Source: Rhizobium sp. BK251 (lineage in GTDB: Bacteria > Pseudomonadota > Alphaproteobacteria > Rhizobiales > Rhizobiaceae). From it: a stretch of DNA of 64,000 nt. This document shows positions 39,820-49,116 of this stretch, in pieces; position 1 is the first letter of the stretch, and the number at the start of each line of letters is the position of its first letter. The stretch is taken from NCBI RefSeq assembly GCF_004345245.1, contig NZ_SLUQ01000008.1, positions 434,001 to 498,000 on the forward strand, written 5' to 3'. The position numbers were made by a program, and so were the translations under genes. A model generated the notes under the pieces. That model had not been told where the DNA came from, searched no databases, and worked only from the letters and a program-made list of their open reading frames with translations.

Positions 39820-41325
39820 ATGGATCTCTTTTCAAACCTCGCTCTCGGCTTTGCCACCGCCGCATCGCCAGCCAACCTGCTCTTCTGCCTGATCGGCGTG
39901 CTTCTCGGTACGCTGATCGGCGTCCTGCCCGGCATCGGCGCGACGGCGACCATCGCGATGCTGCTGCCGATCACGTTTCAGCTGGAGCCGGTCTCGTCGC
40001 TGATCATGCTCGCCGGCATCTACTACGGCGCCCAGTACGGCGGTTCGACGACCGCAATTCTCATCAACATGCCGGGCGAATCATCCTCGGCGGTGACGGC
40101 GATCGACGGCTACCAGATGGCCCGCAAGGGGAGGGCGGGCGCAGCACTTGCGATCGCGGCGCTCGGTTCCTTCTTCGCAGGCACGGTCTCGACATTCCTC
40201 GTCGCCGTCTTTGCCCCGCCGCTCACCAGCATCGCGCTGCAATTCGGTGCGGCCGAATATTTCTCGCTGATGATCGTCGGCCTCGTCTCGTCGATCGCGC
40301 TCGCGCATGGATCGATCGTCAAGGCGCTTGCGATGGTGGCGCTCGGCCTGCTGCTCGGCCTTGTCGGTACCGATATCTACACCGGCACGCCGCGCTTCAC
40401 GCTCGGCATCAGGGAATATGCAGACGGCCTGAATTTCGTGGCGCTGGCGGTCGGCGTCTTCGGCATCGCCGAGATCCTGCGCAATCTCGAGGGCGAGAAG
40501 ACACGCACGATCCTCATGTCGAAAGTGACAGGGCTCCTGCCGTCGCGCGCGGAATTCAAGGAGATGATCGCGCCGGTCATCCGGGGCACGGCCATCGGCT
40601 CGGCACTCGGCATATTGCCGGGCGGCGGGGCGATCCTTGCGTCATTCGCGTCCTACACGGTCGAAAAACGCGTCTCAAAGAAGCCGGATGAATTCGGCAA
40701 GGGTGCCGTGGCGGGCGTTGCCGGCCCGGAATCGGCCAACAATGCCGGTGCGCAGACCTCGTTCATTCCGCTCCTGACGCTTGGCATTCCAGCCAATCCG
40801 GTGATGGCGCTGATGGTCGGGGCAATGATCATCCAGGGCATCGTTCCTGGCCCGAACGTTGCGACGGAGCAGCCGGCGCTCTTCTGGGGCATCATCGCCT
40901 CGATGTGGATCGGCAACCTGATGCTCGTCGTGCTGAACCTGCCGCTCATCGGGCTGTGGGTGAAGCTGCTGACAGTGCCTTACTATGTGCTCTTCCCGAT
41001 CATCATGGCCTTCTGCTCGATCGGGGTCTACAGCGTCAATTCCAACGTCTACGACCTCTATGCGGTCGCCTTCTTCGGACTGATCGGCTACCTGCTCGCC
41101 AAGCTGCGCTGCGAGCCGGCGCCGCTGCTGCTCGGCTTCGTGCTCGGGCCGCTGCTGGAGGAAAACCTGCGGCGTGCGATGATCCTCTCGCGCGGCGATC
41201 CGACGACCTTTGTGACGCGACCGATCAGTGCCACGCTTCTCGCCATTGCGCTGGCGGTGCTTATCATCGTCTTCCTGCCGAGCGTGAAGGCGAAGCGCGA
41301 GGAGGTCTTCGTCGAGGAGGGCTAG
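39820..41325 (+). CDS. tctA: Tripartite tricarboxylate transporter large membrane subunit
   Basis: A 501-residue carrier with about twelve helices, doing proton- or sodium-coupled uptake of the acid delivered by TctC. The TctA signatures GTLIGVLPGIGATATIAMLL (near residue 30) and its second-half counterpart IRGTAIGSALGILPGGGAIL (near 245) are both intact, as is YGGSTTAILINMPGESSSAV. The start is 9 bases after tctB with GGAGCG upstream. A terminator lies before the M20 gene. Confidence 0.96.
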   Translation: MDLFSNLALGFATAASPANLLFCLIGVLLGTLIGVLPGIGATATIAMLLPITFQLEPVSSLIMLAGIYYGAQYGGSTTAILINMPGESSSAVTAIDGYQMARKGRAGAALAIAALGSFFAGTVSTFLVAVFAPPLTSIALQFGAAEYFSLMIVGLVSSIALAHGSIVKALAMVALGLLLGLVGTDIYTGTPRFTLGIREYADGLNFVALAVGVFGIAEILRNLEGEKTRTILMSKVTGLLPSRAEFKEMIAPVIRGTAIGSALGILPGGGAILASFASYTVEKRVSKKPDEFGKGAVAGVAGPESANNAGAQTSFIPLLTLGIPANPVMALMVGAMIIQGIVPGPNVATEQPALFWGIIASMWIGNLMLVVLNLPLIGLWVKLLTVPYYVLFPIIMAFCSIGVYSVNSNVYDLYAVAFFGLIGYLLAKLRCEPAPLLLGFVLGPLLEENLRRAMILSRGDPTTFVTRPISATLLAIALAVLIIVFLPSVKAKREEVFVEEG

Positions 41326-41454
41326 AAATCCTTCAACGGCTTTCCTTGCGGAGCAGCACCTAACGCAACGTGCGTTGACGAATCCGTGAAAGGTCAAGCC
41401 TCAACAAGGGGTTGCGCTTGCCGCCCGTTTGTTGAAAAAGAGAATCTTTGGAGG

Positions 41455-41477
41455 CGGGCACCGTTCGGTGCCCGTTT
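41455..41477 (+). terminator. Terminator-like hairpin between tctA and the M20 gene
   Basis: CGGGCACC pairs with GGTGCCCG over GTTC, followed by TTTC. It lies 130 bases after tctA and 24 bases before the amidohydrolase start, so it may attenuate that gene instead of only ending tctA. Confidence 0.6.
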
Positions 41478-41500
41478 CGCATCACAGGATATCCAGGCCC

Positions 41501-42676
41501 ATGAGCATCCCCGCCCGGATCAAGCAAGATCTGCCTTTTCTCACCTCCCTGCGCCGTGACCTGCACGCCCATCCCGAGCTCGGCTTCGAGGAAGAGCGCA
41601 CCAGCGGCATCGTCGCCAAGCTTCTCGAAGAGGCGGGCATTGCCGTCCACCGTGGCCTAGGCGGCACCGGCGTCGTCGGTACGCTTAAGGTCGGGAACGG
41701 CAGCCGGACGATCGGCCTGCGGGCGGACATGGACGCGCTTGCCATGCCGGAGGTGGCCGATCGTCCCTACAAGTCGACGGTGCCCGGAAAGATGCATGCC
41801 TGCGGACATGACGGTCATACCGCCATGCTGATCGGCGCGGCGCGCCATCTCGCCGCCACGCGCGGCTTTTCCGGAACCGTGCATTTCATCTTCCAGCCGG
41901 CCGAGGAGGGAAGGGGTGGCGCAAGACGCATGGTCGAGGATGGTCTCTTCGAACTCTTCCGCTGCGATGCGGTCTACGGGCTACACAACATGCCGGGGCT
42001 CGCAGTCGACGAGCTTGCCGTCGTGGAGGGGCCACAGCTCGCCTCTTCGGACAGCTGGCGCCTGACCTTCCGCGGCACGGGCACGCACGGCGCCAAGCCG
42101 CATCTCGGCCGCGATCCGATCACGGCGGCCGGCACGTTCCTTTCATCGCTGCAGACCATCGTCGGGCGTGTGGTCGATCCGCTGCAGCCGGCGGTCGTCA
42201 GCGCCTGTTCGTTGCGGGCGGGCGATCCCAAGGCATTGAATGTCATTCCCGATGTGGTCGAGATCGGCGGCACGGCACGAGCCTATTCGCCCGACGTGCG
42301 TGACCAGCTCGAAGGGGAGATCGGGCGGCTTGCCAAGGGAACCGCGGCAATGTTCGGGATCGAGGCTCAGTACGAATTTGAACGTCGAATCCCTCCCGTC
42401 GTAAACGATTCCGGCAGCACGGGACGGGCACTTGCGGCGGCGACTGCGGTGTTCGGCGAGAGGGTGCGGACGAGCTTTCCGCCTTCGACGGCAGGCGACG
42501 ACTTCGCCTTCCTCGCGCAGAAGGCGCCGGGCTGTTACGTCTGGCTCGGCAACGGACCTGCCGTCGACGGCGCGCTGCACCACAACACCGCCTATGACTT
42601 CAACGACGAAGCACTCGGCTATGGTGCCGCCTATTGGGTGGCGCTGGTCGAACGCGAGCTCGTGCCGGAAGCCTAG
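41501..42676 (+). CDS. M20-family amidohydrolase (hippurate hydrolase-like)
   Basis: A 391-residue zinc peptidase-fold enzyme that splits amide bonds of N-acyl amino acids. Metal ligands are visible in RADMDALAMPE, HACGHDGHTAMLIGAA (near 105-120), the catalytic FQPAEEGRGGARRM and the terminal HHNTAYDFND; the dimer-domain signature GTGTHGAKPHLGRDP is present. The ATG at 41501 starts the family N-terminus (MSIPARIKQDLPFLTSLRRD). Its position after tctCBA suggests it may break down the imported acid or a conjugate. Its stop overlaps the convergent adenine deaminase stop: both are inside CTAG at 42673-42676. Confidence 0.93.
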   Translation: MSIPARIKQDLPFLTSLRRDLHAHPELGFEEERTSGIVAKLLEEAGIAVHRGLGGTGVVGTLKVGNGSRTIGLRADMDALAMPEVADRPYKSTVPGKMHACGHDGHTAMLIGAARHLAATRGFSGTVHFIFQPAEEGRGGARRMVEDGLFELFRCDAVYGLHNMPGLAVDELAVVEGPQLASSDSWRLTFRGTGTHGAKPHLGRDPITAAGTFLSSLQTIVGRVVDPLQPAVVSACSLRAGDPKALNVIPDVVEIGGTARAYSPDVRDQLEGEIGRLAKGTAAMFGIEAQYEFERRIPPVVNDSGSTGRALAAATAVFGERVRTSFPPSTAGDDFAFLAQKAPGCYVWLGNGPAVDGALHHNTAYDFNDEALGYGAAYWVALVERELVPEA

Positions 42677-44460
42677 AGGGCTTCCAGTACCGGGCTTTCC
42701 AGGACTCTTCCGGTCAGGACGTCGGCGATGCCGCGGTCGGTCTGGTGCGGGCCGACATTGCAGGCGAGGGTGGCGCCGAAACAGGCCTTGAAGACGAGAT
42801 AGGGCGGCTGCCAGTCAACGATTGCATCCATTGCCTTGCGGATCGAGCGGAAGGTAGTCGCCGTGTCCTTCAGCGATGCCTCGGTGACGAGACCCGACAG
42901 CGGCAGCGGGAGAATGGCGTCGATCCAGCCGTTCGATGCCACGGCCATGCCGCCGCCGGCGGCGATGACGGCGTTGGCTGCAAGCGTCATGTCGCGCACG
43001 TTGCCGCCGAAGACGGTGAGGTTGTGGCTGTCATGGGAAAGGGTAGTGCAGAAGGCGCCGCGCCACTTGCCCCAGCCGGTCAGGAAGCCGATCCGCGGCC
43101 GGCTGTCCGCCTTGCCGTGGCGATGGGCGACAGCGATCATCGTCGTGCCTTCCGGCGGCTCCACGAAGCCGTCCACGACTTCGGCCTCCATCTCGCCCCA
43201 ACGGGTAAAGCGGGGGCGGTCGATGGTCGCTATCCGCACGCGGCCCTTCTCTGCCGGGACGCGGAAGTCATCTTCCGATAGCGGCTGCAGCTTGACGGAA
43301 TCCCTGAGTGGGGTGGCGTCGAGGCGCGGCAGGGCAGCCTGCATCGCTCCATCTCGAGCAGCGGTTCGACCGTTGACCAGCACGCGGCGGGCACGAAAAT
43401 CCTCCAGGTCTTCGAGGAGGACGATATCGGCGCGGCGGCCGGCAGCAACCAGACCGAGGTCGTTGCGGCCGAGCCGCTGGGCCGCGTTCAGCGTCGCGGC
43501 CCTGAGCGCCCATTCGGGCCGCAGGCCGTAACGCACGAGGCGGCGCACGACATCGTCCAGGCCACCGTTATCGTGGAGATCGTCGGGAAAGACGTCGTCG
43601 GTGCAGAGGGTGACCGTCTGCGGCAGATGGCCGAGCTCGTTCAGTACCTTGACGAAATCCGGCAGGAGGTGGTCGTGCGAGCCGCGAAGCTCGATCGTCA
43701 TGCCGGCGGAGAGTTTCGCCATCAGGTCGGCGCCCGAGGTCAGCTCGTGGTCGGAGGTGATGCCGGCTGCCATGAAGGCGTTGAGGTCGGCACCGGAAAG
43801 CCCGCGGGCATGGCCGCAAAGGAGCTTGCCCGAAGCGAGGCCGGCGCTCACGATCGCCGCCATGCGAGGGTTGCCGGCGATGACGCCCTGCATGTCCATG
43901 ATCTCGGCAACGCCGCCGACCGATCGCCAGCGCAGCATCTCCGCCATCGCGTCTGCATCGAAATCGGCGCCGGCGAGTTCCAGCCTGGGGGCGGAGGGGA
44001 CGCAGGAGGGCGCAAGCAGGATCATGCGCAGCGGCAGGGAATCGGCCGCCTCCGCCGCCCATCGGACTCCGTCCAACCCGTGGACGTTGCCGAACTCGTG
44101 GGGATCCCAGACGACGGTGGTAACCCCGCGCGGCAGGACAGTCGCGACATATTCCGCCGGCGTCGCCATCGAGCTTTCCACATGCATGTGCGTGTCGATG
44201 AAGCCGGGCACGATATAGGCGCCATCGGCATCGATCGTCTCCGCCGCGTCGCTGCGGCCGCCGGGCGCGTGCACGCTTGCAATCAGGGCCCCGACAAGAC
44301 CGATGTCCGCAGTCCTGATTTGCCCGGTGACCATATCGACCAGCCGGCCGCCGGTGATGAGGGTATCGAAGGCCCGGTCGCCGCGGGCAGCGGCGACGGC
44401 GTCGGCACGCAGCGCAGGATCGTTGATGTCGGCCGGTTCGGCCGGGCGGGAGGTCATCAT
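42673..44460 (-). CDS. ade: Adenine deaminase
   Basis: Ade turns adenine into hypoxanthine and ammonia. The 595-residue amidohydrolase has the metal motif PGFIDTHMHVESSM (residues about 85-98), DPHEFGNVHGLDG, CGHARGLSGADLNAF, and CTDDVFPDDLHDNGGLDD, all typical of bacterial Ade. The C-terminal half includes the usual VFGGNVRDMTLAANAVIAAG segment. It is the last gene of the minus-strand operon; its start overlaps the nucleoside hydrolase stop by four bases. This fits a path in which the hydrolase frees adenine and Ade deaminates it. Confidence 0.95.
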   Translation of the reverse strand: MMTSRPAEPADINDPALRADAVAAARGDRAFDTLITGGRLVDMVTGQIRTADIGLVGALIASVHAPGGRSDAAETIDADGAYIVPGFIDTHMHVESSMATPAEYVATVLPRGVTTVVWDPHEFGNVHGLDGVRWAAEAADSLPLRMILLAPSCVPSAPRLELAGADFDADAMAEMLRWRSVGGVAEIMDMQGVIAGNPRMAAIVSAGLASGKLLCGHARGLSGADLNAFMAAGITSDHELTSGADLMAKLSAGMTIELRGSHDHLLPDFVKVLNELGHLPQTVTLCTDDVFPDDLHDNGGLDDVVRRLVRYGLRPEWALRAATLNAAQRLGRNDLGLVAAGRRADIVLLEDLEDFRARRVLVNGRTAARDGAMQAALPRLDATPLRDSVKLQPLSEDDFRVPAEKGRVRIATIDRPRFTRWGEMEAEVVDGFVEPPEGTTMIAVAHRHGKADSRPRIGFLTGWGKWRGAFCTTLSHDSHNLTVFGGNVRDMTLAANAVIAAGGGMAVASNGWIDAILPLPLSGLVTEASLKDTATTFRSIRKAMDAIVDWQPPYLVFKACFGATLACNVGPHQTDRGIADVLTGRVLESPVLEAL

Positions 44461-45377
44461 CGGCGGGCTTCTTTCGTGAGTGCACCGAGAATGATGGAGC
44501 GAGCCCGATCGACATCGATGTCTGCTGCGTAATGTGCGTTGAAGGTCGCGTGCGTGGCGCGGGTTTCGACGACGGTGCGGCCGCGGGTGAGGCGTCCGTC
44601 GAGTTCCACATCGATTCGCGCTGCGCGGAAGGTGACTGCATCGGCCGCGACAAAGGCCACCGCCGCCGTCGGGTCGTATATTGCCATGGCCGGACGGCCG
44701 CGGCTGGTTCCGATCGCGACATAGCCGGCGAGAAGATCGGCCAGCAATTCCGCATTGGCGCCGCCAGCCTGCCGCAGCGGTTCGACATCGGCGGGCGTGG
44801 CGAGGACCTTGCGGCAGATATCGAGGTCGACCATGCGCAGCGGCAGGCCATGCGCCAGAACGATCGCAAGCGCGTCGGGGTCGGCATAGGCATTGAACTC
44901 CGCCGAGGCGGTGTGGTTACCGATGGTGACGCCGCCGCCCATCCAGGTCAGCTCGGTGATGCGGGCGGCGAGATCCGGCCTTGCGAGAGCGAGAGCCGCA
45001 ATGTTGGTGAGCGGCCCGAGCGCCAGGATGCGGTGCGGTCCGTCGGCCTCCAGCCATTTGCAGAGTGCCGTGAAGGCATCGCCCATTGGCGGCTCCGGTG
45101 CGGCCGGCAGAGTCCTGCCCGCCGTCGGAATACCGTCGTCGCCGAGAATGGCCTGCGCCGTCTCGATTTCGCCGAGGACTGCGCGAGCCCGGCCGGCATG
45201 GAGGGGCATGGTCCAGCCGAACGCCTGCGCCGCGCGCGCGGCATTCGTCCTCACCTGCGGCAGCGGCGTATTGCCGAAGACGAGCGAGATGCCGTCGATA
45301 TCGAGACCCGCATGCGCCACCACCAGAATGGCGGCGATGTCATCGAAACCCATGTCCGTGTCGATCCAGATACCCAT
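44457..45377 (-). CDS. Nucleoside hydrolase (IUNH family)
   Basis: Hydrolyses the N-glycosidic bond of nucleosides to base and ribose in the cytoplasm. The calcium-binding N-terminal signature DTDMGFDD is at residues 6-13, with LALGPLTNIAALALARPDL and the second calcium segment (WMGGG, ASAEFNAYADPDAL, and YDPTAAVAF) intact. At 306 residues it is normal length. The His used by pyrimidine-preferring members before the end is not obvious, so base preference is open, although linkage to ade argues for purines. It starts 4 bases before the end of spacing from the ATPase gene and overlaps ade. Confidence 0.92.
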   Translation of the reverse strand: MGIWIDTDMGFDDIAAILVVAHAGLDIDGISLVFGNTPLPQVRTNAARAAQAFGWTMPLHAGRARAVLGEIETAQAILGDDGIPTAGRTLPAAPEPPMGDAFTALCKWLEADGPHRILALGPLTNIAALALARPDLAARITELTWMGGGVTIGNHTASAEFNAYADPDALAIVLAHGLPLRMVDLDICRKVLATPADVEPLRQAGGANAELLADLLAGYVAIGTSRGRPAMAIYDPTAAVAFVAADAVTFRAARIDVELDGRLTRGRTVVETRATHATFNAHYAADIDVDRARSIILGALTKEARR

Positions 45378-45381
45378 GATC

Positions 45382-46410
45382 TTATCCGTAGCGCGAGAGC
45401 GATGCTGCGCCGGCGACGGGCAGATCGAAATTCAGGGTGCTGCCCATGGCATGGGCGGGGAGGGTTGCGTCGACCTCGGCCTTGATGGCACCGAGAGGTG
45501 TATCGAGCAGGTATTCGCGGGTGTTCCCGGCAAAGGACATGCCGCGCACGGTGCCACGGAAAGGACCAGAACCAAGGCTTACCGCACGCGGCCGCCAGGC
45601 CAGACCCGCAGCGTTGCGAGGCGCCGCGCCCACGAGTTCAACCGTGCCGTCGGCAGTTTTCAGTTTGCCGTCCCGAAGCTCGAAGACGTTCTCGAAACCC
45701 ACGAAATCCGCAACGAAGGCGGAAACCGGGCGGTTGTAGATGTCCTCCGGCGTGCCGATCTGCTCGATCCCGCCGTTGAGCATGACGACGATGCGGTCTG
45801 CGAGCGCCAGCGCCTCAACCTGGTCGTGGGTGACGAAGATCATGGTAACGCCGGTCTCTTTCTGCACGCGCTGCAATTCGGCGCGCATCTCGAGGCGAAG
45901 CCGCGCGTCGAGGTTGGAAAGCGGTTCGTCGAGCAGCAGCACCTTCGGTTCCATGACCATGGAGCGGGCGAGCGCCACACGCTGCTGCTGGCCGCCGGAA
46001 AGCTCGGCTGGCTTGCGGCCGGCAAAATTGGAGAGCCCGACGGATTTCAGCCCGCCGTTGACCTTGGCCTCCAGGTCGCGTCCGCCCATGCCCTTGAGCC
46101 GCAGGCCGAAGGCGACGTTTTCGAAGACCGTCAGATGCGGGAAGAGAGCGTAGGACTGGAAGACGAGACCGACGGCGCGCTTGTTGGCTGAGACGCGGGT
46201 TATGTCCGCTCCATCGAGATTGATGCGGCCGGATGTCGGCGTGAGCAGGCCGGCGATTGCCCGCATGGTCGTCGTCTTGCCGCAGCCCGAAGGGCCGAGG
46301 AGGGCGACGAGTTCGCCCCTTCCGATAGAGAGATCGAGGTCGCGGACGGCAACCGTCTGGCCATAGGACAGGGTCAGTTTGTCGAGACGGAGATAGGAGG
46401 CATCAGACAT
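45382..46410 (-). CDS. ABC importer ATPase (PotA-like)
   Basis: A 342-residue cytoplasmic ATPase. Walker A is GPSGCGKTT (39-47), the signature ELSGGQQQRVALARS near 135, Walker B VLLLDEPLSNLD, and the switch VTHDQ. A C-terminal TOBE domain (about 260-342; WRPRAVSLGSGPFRGTVRGM) marks the spermidine/putrescine/iron/thiamine-type class. The ATG at 46410 is inside the permease gene end (8-base overlap), so translation is coupled. Part of the purine nucleoside operon. Confidence 0.95.
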   Translation of the reverse strand: MSDASYLRLDKLTLSYGQTVAVRDLDLSIGRGELVALLGPSGCGKTTTMRAIAGLLTPTSGRINLDGADITRVSANKRAVGLVFQSYALFPHLTVFENVAFGLRLKGMGGRDLEAKVNGGLKSVGLSNFAGRKPAELSGGQQQRVALARSMVMEPKVLLLDEPLSNLDARLRLEMRAELQRVQKETGVTMIFVTHDQVEALALADRIVVMLNGGIEQIGTPEDIYNRPVSAFVADFVGFENVFELRDGKLKTADGTVELVGAAPRNAAGLAWRPRAVSLGSGPFRGTVRGMSFAGNTREYLLDTPLGAIKAEVDATLPAHAMGSTLNFDLPVAGAASLSRYG

Positions 46411-47182
46411 AGCGGGAAAGTCCCAGGAAGCGCTCGGCAAGGAAGACGATGCCGATGGAAAGAAAGGCGAGCAGCGCGGAGAGCGCGGCGATGGAGGGGT
46501 CGTAGGTCGTCTCCATGTATCCCAGCATGTCGACAGGGAGCGTCCGGATGCCGGGGCCGGAGAGGAAGAGGGAGACCGGCACCTGGTTGAAGCTGGTGAC
46601 GAAGCCGAGGATGAAGGCGGCGAGAATGCCGCCGCGGATGTTCGGCATGACCACCCGGAAGAAGGCGCCGACGCGCGAGGAGCCGAGAAGGACCGCCGCT
46701 TCCTCGATATCGGAGCGCAGGTTGCCGAGGCTCGCCGAGACGACGCGCACGGCATAGGGCAGGACCAGCGCCGTATGGGCCAGGAAGAGCGCGAGGGTGA
46801 TGTTGAAGCCGAGCGGGATCACGAGATAGCGCAGGAGGGCCAGGCCGACGATGATGCCGGGAACGATGATCGGCAGCGAGACGATCGTGCGCACAGTCTC
46901 GGCGAACGGCAACTTGTAGCGCGACAACGCGTATGAAGCGGGTACGCCGAGCACGAGTGCGGCCAGCGTTCCGCCGATGGCGAGGAACATCGACATCACG
47001 AAGCTCTCGCGGAAGCTCTCGATGGTGAAGACCTTGGCGACCCAGCGCAGCGAAAAGCCCTGCGGCGGAAAGGCCAGGGTATCGCCGGCCGAAAGCGACG
47101 CCGCCACGATGATGAGGAATGGTCCGATCAGGAAGGCGATGACGAGGAAGAGGACGACAGGGGAGAAGATACGCGCGGTCAT
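46403..47182 (-). CDS. ABC importer permease (PotC-like)
   Basis: A 259-residue inner-membrane permease with six helices. The EAA loop that contacts the ATPase is DIEEAAVLLGSSRVGAFFRV with VMPNIRGGILAAFI. The ATG at 47182 starts MTARIFSPVVLFLVIAFLIG; the frame runs further upstream to 48118 but there overlaps the first permease. The four-base overlap with that gene shows coupling. Confidence 0.94.
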   Translation of the reverse strand: MTARIFSPVVLFLVIAFLIGPFLIIVAASLSAGDTLAFPPQGFSLRWVAKVFTIESFRESFVMSMFLAIGGTLAALVLGVPASYALSRYKLPFAETVRTIVSLPIIVPGIIVGLALLRYLVIPLGFNITLALFLAHTALVLPYAVRVVSASLGNLRSDIEEAAVLLGSSRVGAFFRVVMPNIRGGILAAFILGFVTSFNQVPVSLFLSGPGIRTLPVDMLGYMETTYDPSIAALSALLAFLSIGIVFLAERFLGLSRYV

Positions 47183-48006
47183 CGCTTGTTCCTCGCGGTT
47201 GCAAGTCGCTTGAGCAGGATGTTTGCGGCAAAGCTCATGACGATGAGGATGAAGGCGATGATGCTCGCCGAGACGAAGTCGTTGGCGACTGTCACCTGCT
47301 GGTAGAGCAGGGTCTCCAGCATCAGCACCTTCGAGCCGCCGAGGATCGCCGGCGTGATATAGGCGGTCAGCGAGCCGGTGAAGACGAGCGTGCCGCCGAC
47401 GACGAGACCTTCCTTGGTGAGCGGCAGGATGACCTTCCAGAACACTTGGAACCAGTTTGCGCCGAGCACGCGTGCGGCCGGAATCGCATCCTTCGGCATG
47501 TTTTCCAATGCGCTGACCAGCGACAGGATCATCAGTGGCAGGAAGAGCTGCAGCAGGCCGATGAAGACGGCCGTCTCCGTGAAGAGCAGGCGAAGCGGCT
47601 CGGCGCTGAGACCCATGCCCGTGATCGCCTTGTTGATGATGCCGGTGCGGCCAAGGATGACGATCCAGGCATAGGTGCGGGCGACCGGCGAGATCATCAG
47701 AGGGAGAACCACGAGACCGATCATGCGTCCCTTGCCGCGGGGTGGCAGGTTGACGATCGCAAAGGCTGCAGCGTAGCCGATGATGGCTGAGACGGCCGTG
47801 ACCTCGAGCCCGAGCCTGAAGGTGCGCAGGAAGACGGTGCGGTTCAGCTGCTCGGAGAAGAAGCCGACATAGGCCGAAAGGGTCCAGCCGCTGCCGGTGC
47901 GGAAGCCCTCCGACAACAGGACGACAACGGGTACGAGGAAGACGATGCAGGCAAAGATCGCCGCCGGCAGGGCGAGCGCCAAGGCTTCCGCGCGGTTCTG
48001 AAACAT
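47179..48006 (-). CDS. ABC importer permease (PotB-like)
   Basis: A 275-residue permease with six helices; the EAA loop reads AIPAARVLGANWFQVFWKVI followed by LPLTKEGLVVGG. The ATG at 48006 (MFQNRAEALALALPAAIFAC) has AAAGGG upstream, while the frame's ATG at 48081 would add 25 residues without membrane character. It follows the binding-protein gene by 87 bases. Confidence 0.93.
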   Translation of the reverse strand: MFQNRAEALALALPAAIFACIVFLVPVVVLLSEGFRTGSGWTLSAYVGFFSEQLNRTVFLRTFRLGLEVTAVSAIIGYAAAFAIVNLPPRGKGRMIGLVVLPLMISPVARTYAWIVILGRTGIINKAITGMGLSAEPLRLLFTETAVFIGLLQLFLPLMILSLVSALENMPKDAIPAARVLGANWFQVFWKVILPLTKEGLVVGGTLVFTGSLTAYITPAILGGSKVLMLETLLYQQVTVANDFVSASIIAFILIVMSFAANILLKRLATARNKR

Positions 48007-48093
48007 GAGCGCCCTTTCGGAGGCAATCGGGGTGAAAAGAGATGCGGAAGTTCCCGGCAGGGGCGCCGGGAACCGGAGCATTGCGGCCGGCTG

Positions 48094-49116
48094 TTACTGG
48101 CCGACGCTGGCGTTCCACTCCTTCAGCCAGACATCGCGATTATCGAGCGCCGTGGCGGAGGGAATGAGCTTCAGGCTCTTTGCGGTTTCCTCGCCATAGG
48201 TCAGGTTCTCGGCGATTTCCGGCGAGAGCTTCACGTCCTTGTTGGCGGGGCTGTCGACAAGCTTTTCGGCAAGCTTGGTCTGGACCTCCGTGGAGAGCCA
48301 GAAGTCCATGAACTGCAGCGCCAGATCCTGGTTCTTCGAGCCCTTCGTGAGGACCATCACGTTCATGCCGCCGGTCTGTCCCTCTTTCGGCGTCGCCCAT
48401 GCGACGGGCACGTCGAGCTTGGTGAACCCGGCCCAGGAAAAGCGGCCGATCGGAGCAGCCCAGATTTCTTCCTGCTGCATCAGCTGCACGAGCTGCGAGG
48501 ACTTCACGTAGAAGGTGACGATATCATCCTTGTACTTGCCGAGTTCCTCGATCGGGGCCTTGAGATCAGGCGTATTCTTGTCCAGAGCGAGGCCAAGCAT
48601 ATAGAGCGACGGCGGGCCCTGGTTGGTGGTGACGTTCGGCCAGGCGACGTGGCCCACATATTCGGGCTTCAGAAGGTCGGCCCAGGACTCGATCTTCATC
48701 TTGTCGGAGCGGTAGGCGATCGACGTCGCATAGAAGGTGTAGCCCACGCTCATGCCGTCGCCGTTCGGGTCCTTGGCGATGTCGTAGAGCTTGCCGAAGT
48801 TGGCGAGCTTGGAGGTATCAACCTTGTCGATCAGGCCGGCGCGGGAGGCGGCCAGAGCATCTGCCATCGAGACCGCAGCGAGATCGACGACCGGGCTTGC
48901 CTTGTTGGCTTCCATTTTGGCAAGGCGCTCGACGCTGTTGCCGGTCTCGACCACCAGCTTGCAGCCGCATTTTGCTTCGAAGGGATCGTAGACCAGCTCC
49001 TTGAAGTCATCCTGCGCGAAGGCATAGACGGAAATCGTGAGCGTCCGCTCCTGCGCCCAGGCGCCGGCGGCAGAGATTGCGACGAGACCGGCCGAAGCCA
49101 ATAAGACCTTTTTCAT
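48094..49116 (-). CDS. ABC importer substrate-binding protein (PotD/Fbp-like)
   Basis: A 340-residue periplasmic binding protein with signal peptide MKKVLLASAGLVAISAAGAW cut near AQ (22). The mature start TLTISVYAFAQDDFKELVYD and VVDLAAVSMADALAASRAGL are typical of the extracellular solute-binding group 1/8 used with PotABC-type permeases. A CGC pair (residues about 50-52) could form a tight structural feature. The PotD acidic polyamine residues are not evident. By its operon (nucleoside hydrolase and adenine deaminase) the ligand is predicted to be a purine nucleoside or related compound. Its ATG overlaps the regulator stop by four bases. Confidence 0.92.
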   Translation of the reverse strand: MKKVLLASAGLVAISAAGAWAQERTLTISVYAFAQDDFKELVYDPFEAKCGCKLVVETGNSVERLAKMEANKASPVVDLAAVSMADALAASRAGLIDKVDTSKLANFGKLYDIAKDPNGDGMSVGYTFYATSIAYRSDKMKIESWADLLKPEYVGHVAWPNVTTNQGPPSLYMLGLALDKNTPDLKAPIEELGKYKDDIVTFYVKSSQLVQLMQQEEIWAAPIGRFSWAGFTKLDVPVAWATPKEGQTGGMNVMVLTKGSKNQDLALQFMDFWLSTEVQTKLAEKLVDSPANKDVKLSPEIAENLTYGEETAKSLKLIPSATALDNRDVWLKEWNASVGQ

